Shown one piece after another: positions 1-5,854 of a stretch of DNA of 8,024 nt. This stretch comes from Caldifarciminota bacterium (GTDB taxonomy: Bacteria > Hydrothermota > Tepidihabitantia > Tepidihabitantales > Tepidihabitantaceae). The position numbers and the translations under genes were made by a program. Below the pieces are notes generated by a model. The model was given only the letters and a program-made list of their open reading frames with translations. It did no database searches and was not told the DNA's origin. Within the stretch, counting starts at the first letter, position 1; every line of letters begins with the position of its first letter. The stretch is from NCBI GenBank assembly GCA_011049385.1, contig DSBX01000048.1, positions 1 through 8,024 of the forward strand. Reading direction: 5' to 3'.

Positions 1-1
1 G

Positions 2-22
2 AGGAAGAAGGACAACTCCTGA
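2..22 (+). CDS. Possible 3' end of an upstream gene (partial)
   Basis: The frame starting at base 2 reads Arg-Lys-Lys-Asp-Asn-Ser and then TGA at 20-22. This stop shares its A with the ATG of the next gene (TGATG), an arrangement typical of coupled genes in an operon. Only about six codons are visible, so no product can be named and the reading could be chance. The close packing of the next two genes (a 4-nt overlap) makes an upstream operon member plausible. Confidence 0.3.
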   Translation, partial: RKKDNS

Positions 23-1065
23 TGCTTCTCGCCCTGCTCTCGCTCCTGCTGGCCGTGCCGGCCGACAGCCTGGCCCGGGATGTCGGCGTGTCCGCGATCA
101 TCGAACCGGGCCCGCCCTACGTCTTTTTCGCCGGGGACACGCTCATACCGCGCGCGTTGGTCCGCAACTACGGCACCGAACCGGCCCGCAACTTCGACGT
201 CCGCTTCCGCATCGAACCGGCCTACCTGCGCACCGCAGTCGTGCCATCGCTCGCCCCGGGTACCGGTATCGAGGTTCGCTTCGACCCCTGGACAGCCGAG
301 ACGGGCGAGTTCCGGGTCTCCTGTTCGACCCGGCTGTCCGGCGACGAGAACCCGGAAAACGACCACCAACTCATCACCATCCGGGTCCTGCGGCCGCTCA
401 CGCTCTTCGTCGAGCCCGACCAGTCCGCCAGCATCGAAATCGGCGCCACCCGCCGCTTCCACTTCCGTGCCGAGATGCGCGGCGATGTCGGCGACAGCGT
501 CCGCCTCCTGCCGCCCGCGCATCCCCCGGGCTGGCGCACCGAGTACTACGACTCCACCGGCGCCGCGCTCCTGCCCGGGACCGAATGGACGGAGCTCGGC
601 TACCTCGCCCCGCAACAGCGCCGCACCTTCACGCTCGCGGTCAGCGCGCCGGCGATACTCGCCGACACCAACCTGCCCACCGTCCACCAGCTCGCAGTAC
701 CCGCAGTGGCCGCCGGCAAGCCGACCACCCGCGACAGCGCCCTGCTCACGCTCACCCTCGTGCCCGGCCTGCAGGTCCACAACTACCCCAACCCGTTCGC
801 GACCCGAACCACCTTCATCGTCGGCCTGCCCGAGGACGCCGTGGTCGGCCTCGCGGTCCACGACGGGACCGGGGCGCTCATTCGCCGGCTGATGGACCGC
901 GAGGAACACACCGGGCCGACGGTCATCGAACGCCGCTGGGACGGCACCAACCGCCAGGGCCGCCTCGTCGCCCCGGGCACCTACCAGTACCTGCTCGAAG
1001 TCACCCGGCGCGACCGCACCGAACGCATCCTCAAGCACCTCGTCGTGACCAGGGAACTGCCGTGA
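22..1065 (+). CDS. Exported CARDB/NEW3-like protein with FlgD-Ig (type IX-style) C-terminal domain
   Basis: This 347-residue protein has an N-terminal hydrophobic stretch (about 3-13) followed by a plausible signal-peptidase site near Ala18, so it should leave the cytoplasm. Residues about 20-122 look like a CARDB Ig-like domain: an Asp-Val-Gly opening, then a segment on new or unequal Asn-Tyr-Gly partners, ending with Glu-Asn-Asp. Residues about 126-247 resemble a NEW3-type beta-sandwich (GW...APQQRRTF...SAPA pattern). Residues about 250-344 form the FlgD-Ig-like/type IX sorting-type module: NYPNPF at 254-259, a W-D-G-T-N turn at 306-310, and APGTYQYLLEV at 317-327. No catalytic motif is visible, so the role is probably structural or adhesive at the cell surface. 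The ATG at 22 has AAGGA at 8-12 with a 9-nt spacer. The stop overlaps the GTG of the next gene by 4 nt. The coding region and export are secure; secretion by a type IX system is inferred from the C-terminus and the PorV-like neighbour. Confidence 0.85.
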   Translation: MLLALLSLLLAVPADSLARDVGVSAIIEPGPPYVFFAGDTLIPRALVRNYGTEPARNFDVRFRIEPAYLRTAVVPSLAPGTGIEVRFDPWTAETGEFRVSCSTRLSGDENPENDHQLITIRVLRPLTLFVEPDQSASIEIGATRRFHFRAEMRGDVGDSVRLLPPAHPPGWRTEYYDSTGAALLPGTEWTELGYLAPQQRRTFTLAVSAPAILADTNLPTVHQLAVPAVAAGKPTTRDSALLTLTLVPGLQVHNYPNPFATRTTFIVGLPEDAVVGLAVHDGTGALIRRLMDREEHTGPTVIERRWDGTNRQGRLVAPGTYQYLLEVTRRDRTERILKHLVVTRELP

Positions 1066-2471
1066 CCGCGGCCCTGCTCATCATCGTCCTGCTCGGCCAG
1101 TTCGGCCACGACGGCCCGGGCACCGCAGTGATGCCCCTGCTCCGGGTCGGCCAGGGCGTGCGTGCCGCCGCGCTCGGCGAGAGCTACATCGGCCTGGCCG
1201 ACGACGCCGCCGCGCTCTACTGGAACCCGGCCGGCCTCGGCCGGGTCACCCGCTACCGCTTCTCGCTCGCCCACCACGAATGGTGGGCCGGCATCCGCGA
1301 CGAACTCGTCCAGGCCGCTTTCCCGGGCCGGTCCGGCGCGTTCGCCTTCGGCCTGCTCTACAGCGCCGAACCCGGCATCGAATACTGGACCCCGGCCAAT
1401 ACCCCGGGCGACACCTTCGGCACTTGGAGCTCGGTTCTCAGCCTCGGCTACGGCGTGCGCTTCGCCCGCCGCTACCGTCTCGGCGCCGGCATCAAGGGCT
1501 TCTACAACAGCCTCCACACCGCGGACGGCTACGGCGGCGCGCTCGACCTCGGCTTCGGCATCCGCCCGCTCGAAGGGCTCGAAGTCGGCTTGGTCGGCCG
1601 AAACCTCGGCATCGCCCGCTACCGCGAGCGCTGGTGCGACCTGCCCACCGAAGCCGCCATCGGCGCGGCCTGGACCCGGGACCGGCTCAGCGTCGGCCTC
1701 GACTACCTCTACCCCCTCGACGCGCCCCGGCACATCCGCGCCGGGGTCGAATACCGGCCGGCCGACGTCCTTGCCCTCCGGCTCGGCTACCGCACCGGCC
1801 CGGTTGACCTCGCCGGCCTCGGCTGGCACGCCGGCCTGTCCGGCGGCTTCGGCCTGGCGCTCGGCCCGGTCCGCTTCGACTATGCCGTCTCCCCGCACGG
1901 CGCGCTCGGCTTCGCGCACCGGGTCGGGCTCGACTTCGACTTCGCGCGCCGCGGCTCGGGCCGGGTGTTGATTCGCACCGTCACCGCGGCCGGTCTTCAG
2001 CCGCTCAGCGCCAACCTCGCTTTCGATGGCGTCTACACCGGCACCGCCACCACCGACCGACTCGGCCGCCACGAACTCACCGGCCTGCTCCCGGGCCGCC
2101 TCATCATCCGCACCAGCCTGCCCGACCGCGTCCCCCGGGTTGACACCCTGCGCGTCCTCGGTGACCGCCGCCAGTTTGCGACAATTGACCTCGAGCTGAT
2201 GGACTACGGCAGTATCTGGGTCGCGCTCTATGACGCCGAGACGAAGCAGCCCATCGGCGGCACGGTGCGCTACGCGGGTCCGGTCTATGGCGAACAAGAA
2301 GTCCCGGCCGGGCCGGGCAGCGTCGCCATCCGTAATGTCCCGATCGGTGAGTACGAACTGACCGCCAACGGCCCGGACGAAAGCTACCTGCCGACGAGCT
2401 GTACCCTCGCGGTCGAACCCGGCGTGGTCACCGAACAGCGGCTCCTGCTCCGCCGGGCAACCGGCCCCTGA
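1062..2471 (+). CDS. PorV/UPF0164-type outer-membrane beta-barrel with two C-terminal beta-sandwich domains
   Basis: The protein has 469 residues with a GTG start at 1062. AGGGA at 1051-1055 lies 6 nt upstream and the start overlaps the previous stop (GTGA). This start gives a hydrophobic signal segment (residues 3-11), whereas the frame stays open further upstream only as a shadow of the previous gene. Residues about 24-296 are the barrel. Its opening matches the PorV/PorQ/UPF0164 pattern: L-R-V-G-Q-G-V-R-A-A-A-L-G-E, then L-A-D-D-A-A-A-L and Y-W-N-P-A-G-L at 53-59. Alternating strands rich in Gly, Tyr and Leu follow. Residues about 300-380 and 382-467 look like two carboxypeptidase-regulatory/PEGA-like beta-sandwiches, each with a 'G...L.GLLPG' or 'I.NVPIGEYEL' turn. 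In known type IX systems PorV shuttles C-terminal-domain cargo at the outer membrane, and the upstream gene encodes such a domain. The family call is good. Whether this copy is a shuttle, a porin or an assembly factor is unknown, and the C-terminal extension is not part of classical PorV. Confidence 0.82.
   Translation: MTAALLIIVLLGQFGHDGPGTAVMPLLRVGQGVRAAALGESYIGLADDAAALYWNPAGLGRVTRYRFSLAHHEWWAGIRDELVQAAFPGRSGAFAFGLLYSAEPGIEYWTPANTPGDTFGTWSSVLSLGYGVRFARRYRLGAGIKGFYNSLHTADGYGGALDLGFGIRPLEGLEVGLVGRNLGIARYRERWCDLPTEAAIGAAWTRDRLSVGLDYLYPLDAPRHIRAGVEYRPADVLALRLGYRTGPVDLAGLGWHAGLSGGFGLALGPVRFDYAVSPHGALGFAHRVGLDFDFARRGSGRVLIRTVTAAGLQPLSANLAFDGVYTGTATTDRLGRHELTGLLPGRLIIRTSLPDRVPRVDTLRVLGDRRQFATIDLELMDYGSIWVALYDAETKQPIGGTVRYAGPVYGEQEVPAGPGSVAIRNVPIGEYELTANGPDESYLPTSCTLAVEPGVVTEQRLLLRRATGP
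2452..2465. other. Short GC hairpin with GCAA tetraloop at the convergent gene ends
   Basis: GCCGG and CCGGC flank a GCAA loop, giving a 5-bp all-GC stem with a GNRA-type loop inside the last codons of the + strand barrel gene. No T-tract follows on the + strand, so it does not meet the usual form of an intrinsic terminator. It is the only hairpin I noticed near the 9-nt gap between the two convergent stops. Short GC stems are common in DNA of this composition. Confidence 0.25.
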
Positions 2472-2480
2472 CGCTACCCG

Positions 2481-3578
2481 CTAGTCCAGACTCCGGCGCA
2501 GGAAGGTCGGGACCTCGAGGTCGTTCTTCTTAAGGACCGCCCGACCTTCGCCATCCAGCTCGCGACGGCGGTGGGGGAAGAGCGTCGCGTCGGTGAGCAG
2601 GTCGCTGACATCATCCAGCGTCGGCAGAGGCTCGTTGAGTCCGGTGGCGATGACCGTCACCTTGATACCGGACTGCAGATCCCGCGGTCGGGCCGCGCCC
2701 ATTCGGATGTCCGCCTGCCCGTTGGTCGCGTGGGAAACGACCTGCGCCGCCTCGTCCACCTCTCGCAGGGTCATCTTCTCGTCACCGGAAACGTTGAGCA
2801 GAACCTTACGCGCGGTCTCAATCGAGACGCTCTCGATCAGCGGCGAGCTCAACGCCAGGTTCGCCGCCTCGGTCGCCCGGCCCGCCCCGTCGGCCTGGCC
2901 CACCGCCATCACCGCGCCGCCCCGCTCCGCCATCACCGCCCGGACATCGGCGAAGTCAATGTTGATGAGCTGGCGTGAGGTAACGATGTCGGCGATACCC
3001 CGGACCGCGTTGAGCAGGACCTCGTCCGCCATCCGGAACGCCTCGAAGCACGGCTCCTGGCCGTGGACTTCGAGCACGCGCTGGTTGGGCAGAACGATGA
3101 GCGTGTCCACCCGCGAGCGCAGAGCCTGGACGCCTTCCTGCGCCTTGCCCATCCGCGCCCGGCCTTCGAAGTCGAAAGGCCGGGTGACGACCGCGACGAC
3201 CAGCGCGCCCTGCTCCCGCGCCGCCTCGGCGATGACCGGCGCCGCACCGGTGCCGGTACCCCCGCCCATCCCCGCGGCGATGAATACCATGTCCAGACCG
3301 GTGACCTGCTCGCGAATCGTCTCGATTGACTCCTCGGCCGCCTGCCGACCGATGGCCGGGTCCCCGCCCGAGCCGAGACCGCCCGTAAGCTGGGCGCCGA
3401 TCTGAATCTTGTTGGCGGCCGATGACATCGCCAGCGCCTGCAGGTCGGTGTTGACCGCGTAGAACTCGACGTGCGCCAGCCGGGCGTCAATCATATGGTT
3501 GATGGCGTTACAGCCCGCACCCCCGGTGCCGAACACGCCGATACGAATCAGTCTGCTGTCGTCTACTGGTTCGATCAT
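2481..3578 (-). CDS. ftsZ: Cell division protein FtsZ
   Basis: This tubulin-like GTPase polymerises at mid-cell into the Z-ring and recruits the divisome. The 365-residue protein shows the whole family pattern: GVFGTGGAGCNAINHM at 14-29, NTDLQAL at 43-49, the tubulin signature GGGTGTGAAP at 105-114, and the catalytic T7 loop N-I-D-F-A-D at 206-211. The second domain runs from about 220 to 314 and ends in VTVIATGL. A short linker of about 35-40 residues leads to the conserved C-terminal peptide LEVPTFLRRSLD (354-365), which binds FtsA and other partners. I chose the ATG at 3578 because AGGAG at 3587-3591 sits 8 nt upstream. The in-frame ATG at 3584 is only 2 nt from that site, and the ATG at 3641 would add an unusual charged leader made from the repeat-like spacer. 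The gene is last in the dcw block and its stop lies 9 nt from the stop of the convergent barrel gene. Confidence 0.97.
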   Translation of the reverse strand: MIEPVDDSRLIRIGVFGTGGAGCNAINHMIDARLAHVEFYAVNTDLQALAMSSAANKIQIGAQLTGGLGSGGDPAIGRQAAEESIETIREQVTGLDMVFIAAGMGGGTGTGAAPVIAEAAREQGALVVAVVTRPFDFEGRARMGKAQEGVQALRSRVDTLIVLPNQRVLEVHGQEPCFEAFRMADEVLLNAVRGIADIVTSRQLINIDFADVRAVMAERGGAVMAVGQADGAGRATEAANLALSSPLIESVSIETARKVLLNVSGDEKMTLREVDEAAQVVSHATNGQADIRMGAARPRDLQSGIKVTVIATGLNEPLPTLDDVSDLLTDATLFPHRRRELDGEGRAVLKKNDLEVPTFLRRSLD

Positions 3579-3586
3579 GCTCATCA

Positions 3587-3591
3587 CTCCT
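3587..3591 (-). promoter_or_regulatory. Ribosome binding site deciding the ftsZ start
   Basis: On the - strand the sequence reads AAAGGAGTGATGAGCATG. AGGAG lies 8 nt before the ATG at 3578, but only 2 nt before the ATG at 3584, so the downstream ATG is the better start. The GTG at 3587 overlaps the site itself and is not credible. Confidence 0.65.
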
Positions 3592-3618
3592 TTGTCTGCG
3601 ATCCGCTTGCTACTCTCA

Positions 3619-3668
3619 TCCGTGTCTCTGTGGTTCACCATTCATGTCCGCCTGGCGGTCTTGGCGGT
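3619..3668 (-). repeat. Repeat-like sequence in the ftsA-ftsZ spacer
   Basis: Read on the - strand, the spacer contains ACCGCCAAGACCGCC (3668-3654), a near-tandem pair of a 9-nt unit, followed by CCAGGCGGAC and then AACCACAGAGACACGGA (3635-3619). Strings of the form 'AACCGCCAAGACGCCAAG' and 'AACCACAGAGACACAGAG' recur, in my recollection, as dispersed intergenic repeats in many environmental bacterial genomes. This looks like a degenerate, truncated copy. The two-copy 9-nt unit is directly visible; membership of a dispersed family cannot be shown from one window. The remainder of the 94-nt spacer shows no convincing promoter or terminator. Confidence 0.45.
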
Positions 3669-3672
3669 TCAT

Positions 3673-4878
3673 CTAGAACCATCCCCGCACCTGGTCCACC
3701 AGCCTCGTCAGCCGCCCGGGCGGCGCAACCTTGCTCTCGAGCCCGCTCAGTATCAGCCCGACCGCGGTCGCGAAGCTCGGGTCCGAAGTCACCGCCTTGG
3801 GTCCGGTCACCCGGTCGGGACGAGCCAGCCGCACCGGCATCCCGAACAACTGCTCGGCGAGTATATCGACCCCGCGCAACTGCGCACCGCCGCCGGTGAG
3901 GATAATCCCGCCCGAGAGATTCTCGCCCATCCGGGCCTCCCGGACCGCGCTGTTGGCCAGCGTCAGGATCTCCTCCACCCGCGGCTCGATGACCGACGCC
4001 AACAGCCGGCGCGACACCTGCTTCGTGCCCCGGCCCGAAGCGTCCTCGACCGTCAGTGCCTCGTCCTTCTCAAGCATCGCCGCCATCGCCACGCCGGCCT
4101 CACGCTTCACCCTCTCCGCCTCGCCAAAGGTCGTGCGCAGACCGATGGCCACATCGCGGGTGATGTTCGTCGCCCCGATTTCCACCATCCGGTGGAAACG
4201 GATTTCACCCTCGCGGTAGACCGTCACCGTCGTCACGCCGCCCAGGTCAACCAGGATATATCCCATGCTCCTGTCGTTTTCGTCCGAGACCGCATAGGAA
4301 GTCGCCAGTCCGGAAAGCACCATCAGCCGGCTCCGGATGTCCAGCCGCTCCAGCGCCCGGTCAATGTTCTCGAACGCACTCAGCGCGCCGATTATCATCA
4401 ACACCTCGACCTCGAGCTTCACCCCGAACATCCCGAGCGGGTCACGTACACCCTTCTGCTCGTCCACGATGTACTGGGTCGGCACGACGTGCAGTATCTG
4501 TTCGTCGCTGGGCAGGCGGATCGCCTGGGCCTGGGCGACAACGTCCTTGACGTCACGGGCGCTGATGCCGCGGTCCGGCCGCCGGACCGACACCGCACCG
4601 ATGCCCTCAAGGTGCTTGAGATGAGCGCCGGTGATACCGACGAAGGTCGGCAGAGTCTTCACCTTCACCCCGGCCTCCTCCTCGGCTGCAGCGACCGCCA
4701 CGGCCAGCGACTCGGTCGCCTTGTCGAGGCTGATCACCGCGCCCTGCCGGAAACCGTCCGGCGGCGCGGTGCCATAGCCCAGAATCGAGGTCTTCCTGGA
4801 CGGGTCGGTCTCTGCCAGCACGCAGGCAACCTTGGTCGTGCCGATGTCAATTGCAGCGGTCCGAATGGACTTCGCCAT
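3673..4878 (-). CDS. ftsA: Cell division protein FtsA
   Basis: FtsA is an actin-fold ATPase that anchors FtsZ filaments to the inner membrane and recruits later divisome proteins. The 401 residues carry the phosphate-1 loop A-I-D-I-G-T-T-K at 9-16 and the FtsA-specific 1C/SHS2 region at about 84-165 (from G-I-T-G-A-H to M-I-I-G-A). The phosphate-2 motif VDLGGVTT lies at 210-217 and the adenosine motif IILTGGGAQL at 325-334. The C-terminus is an amphipathic helix, R-L-T-R-L-V-D-Q-V-R-G-W-F (389-401), which fits the membrane-targeting sequence. Length is close to the family norm of about 420. The ATG at 4878 is preferred over an in-frame ATG at 4938: a strong GGGAGGTGA sits at 4881-4889, and the Ala-Ile-Asp-Ile-Gly motif then begins at residue 9 as usual. 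The start lies 32 nt inside murB, so translation is probably coupled. The usual ftsQ is not upstream. Confidence 0.96.
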   Translation of the reverse strand: MAKSIRTAAIDIGTTKVACVLAETDPSRKTSILGYGTAPPDGFRQGAVISLDKATESLAVAVAAAEEEAGVKVKTLPTFVGITGAHLKHLEGIGAVSVRRPDRGISARDVKDVVAQAQAIRLPSDEQILHVVPTQYIVDEQKGVRDPLGMFGVKLEVEVLMIIGALSAFENIDRALERLDIRSRLMVLSGLATSYAVSDENDRSMGYILVDLGGVTTVTVYREGEIRFHRMVEIGATNITRDVAIGLRTTFGEAERVKREAGVAMAAMLEKDEALTVEDASGRGTKQVSRRLLASVIEPRVEEILTLANSAVREARMGENLSGGIILTGGGAQLRGVDILAEQLFGMPVRLARPDRVTGPKAVTSDPSFATAVGLILSGLESKVAPPGRLTRLVDQVRGWF

Positions 4879-5854
4879 GCTCACCTCCCGGCAGCACCTG
4901 GACCTCTTCCTCAAGGAGAATCCCGGTCTGCTCTTCAACGTTTGCCTTCACTACCTGGGCGAGCCCGTAGACGTCCGCAAAACGGGTCCCGCCGGTGTTG
5001 ACTATGAAATTCGCGTGCTTCTCGGAGACCTCTGCCGCCCCGACCCGGCGGCCCTTGAGGCCACAGCGTTCGATGAGCCGTCCGGCCGGCTCCCCTGCCG
5101 GGTTCTTGAAGAACGATCCCGCCGACGGCAGGTTCGGCTGTTTCTCCCGACGCCGACTCCGGACTTCCCCGGTCGGGGTCGGCACGCCCGGTACGAGGTC
5201 CAGCTTCGCCCGGACCGCGATCACGCCTTCCGGCACCACCGATGTGCGGTAGCCCCGGTTGAGTTCCGCTCCGGTCAGCAATCGAGAAGACCCGTCCGAG
5301 TCCATCACCCGCACCTCCTCGACGATGTCCGAGAGCGACCTTCCGAAGGCACCGGCATTGGTCCGCAAACCACCGCCGACCGTGCCCGGGATACCGGCCA
5401 GGAACTCCGCCCCACACAGCCCGGCCGCCTCGGCCGCGGTCGCAACTTCGTCGAGACCCGCCCCGCCGCCGCAGTGAAGCACGCCGTCCGCAGGCAGCAG
5501 CACGGGCTTCGATCCTCCGGCATCCACTCTGTTCGCCCTGTATCGCTGTGGTTCTCCTTGCTCGACCATCACTTCGATCCGGGCCAGCTCTCCGCTCAAC
5601 CTCAGTACCATCCCGGGCAGGCCTTGGTCCGAGATGAGCACGTTTGAACCCCGACCCAGCACCCACCAACGCATCCTCCGCACCGCCACGACCGCCAGCA
5701 CCGCGGCCAACTCGGCCTCGGACGACACCTCGACCCAGTACTGCGCCGGGCCGCCGATCCCGAACGTCGTGTGCCGGGACAGCGGCTCGTCGGCCCGCAC
5801 GCCCGCCCCGCTCGCGGCTAGAGCGCGTTCAGTATCTGTTCGCCGGTCTGCCAT
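4847..5854 (-). CDS. murB: UDP-N-acetylenolpyruvoylglucosamine reductase MurB
   Basis: MurB reduces UDP-GlcNAc-enolpyruvate to UDP-MurNAc with NADPH and bound FAD in the cytoplasm. In the 335 residues I see LSRHTTFGIGGPA at 25-37, the FAD-binding LGRGSNVLISDQGLPGMVLRL at 66-86 and AGIPGTVGGGLRTNAGAFG at 153-171. Also present are G-Y-R-T-S with the active-site Arg203, PSAGSFFKNP at 243-252 with the proton-donor Ser247, and the HANFIVNTGG block at 280-289. The C-terminal LLEEEV (313-318) supplies the expected Glu. Residue roles are by analogy with the E. coli enzyme. About 28 extra residues sit between ARIEV (95) and the HCGGGAGL block (127) compared with the B. subtilis-type sequence. The ATG at 5854 has GGGAG 10 nt upstream and overlaps murC by 37 nt. 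A GTG at 5800 just after the murC stop is an alternative, with a weaker ribosome site. The 3' end overlaps ftsA by 32 nt. Confidence 0.95.
   Translation of the reverse strand: MADRRTDTERALAASGAGVRADEPLSRHTTFGIGGPAQYWVEVSSEAELAAVLAVVAVRRMRWWVLGRGSNVLISDQGLPGMVLRLSGELARIEVMVEQGEPQRYRANRVDAGGSKPVLLPADGVLHCGGGAGLDEVATAAEAAGLCGAEFLAGIPGTVGGGLRTNAGAFGRSLSDIVEEVRVMDSDGSSRLLTGAELNRGYRTSVVPEGVIAVRAKLDLVPGVPTPTGEVRSRRREKQPNLPSAGSFFKNPAGEPAGRLIERCGLKGRRVGAAEVSEKHANFIVNTGGTRFADVYGLAQVVKANVEEQTGILLEEEVQVLPGGEHGEVHSDRCN
4881..4889 (-). promoter_or_regulatory. Ribosome binding site of ftsA, inside the murB coding sequence
   Basis: The - strand reads GGGAGGTGAGC directly before the ATG at 4878, leaving 5 nt between GGAGG and the start. 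It is the strongest Shine-Dalgarno match in the window. It lies within the last codons of murB, so ribosomes finishing murB pass over it before stopping at 4847. Confidence 0.75.

Noticed and set aside
585..1061. Open frame extending the barrel gene upstream to an ATG at 585
   Set aside because: It overlaps the first gene, its translation is a Pro/Arg/His-rich string typical of a shifted high-GC frame, and the GTG at 1062 has a ribosome site and gives a signal peptide.
981..2297. Long - strand open frame of about 438 codons opposite the barrel gene
   Set aside because: It is dominated by Ala, Glu, Val and Gly in the way antisense frames of GC-rich genes are, contains no recognisable motif, and the + strand frame has clear family signatures.
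3579..3641. FtsZ isoform starting at the ATG at 3641
   Set aside because: The extra 21 residues would be encoded by the repeat-like spacer, FtsZ proteins normally begin close to the first strand, and a better placed ribosome site serves the ATG at 3578.
3711..3724. Perfect 14-nt palindrome GCCGCCCGGGCGGC near the end of ftsA
   Set aside because: All G and C, within codons for Ala-Pro-Pro-Gly-Arg before the membrane helix. One such palindrome is expected by chance in 8 kb of this composition, and no T-tract or paired site accompanies it.
4879..4938. Longer FtsA beginning at the ATG at 4938
   Set aside because: The added 20 residues are Arg/Ser/Cys-rich, lie wholly inside murB, and the strong ribosome site sits before the ATG at 4878.
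3499..5001. Long + strand open frame of about 500 codons opposite ftsA and ftsZ
   Set aside because: The composition is Arg/His/Pro-rich without motifs, while the opposite strand encodes unmistakable FtsA and FtsZ.
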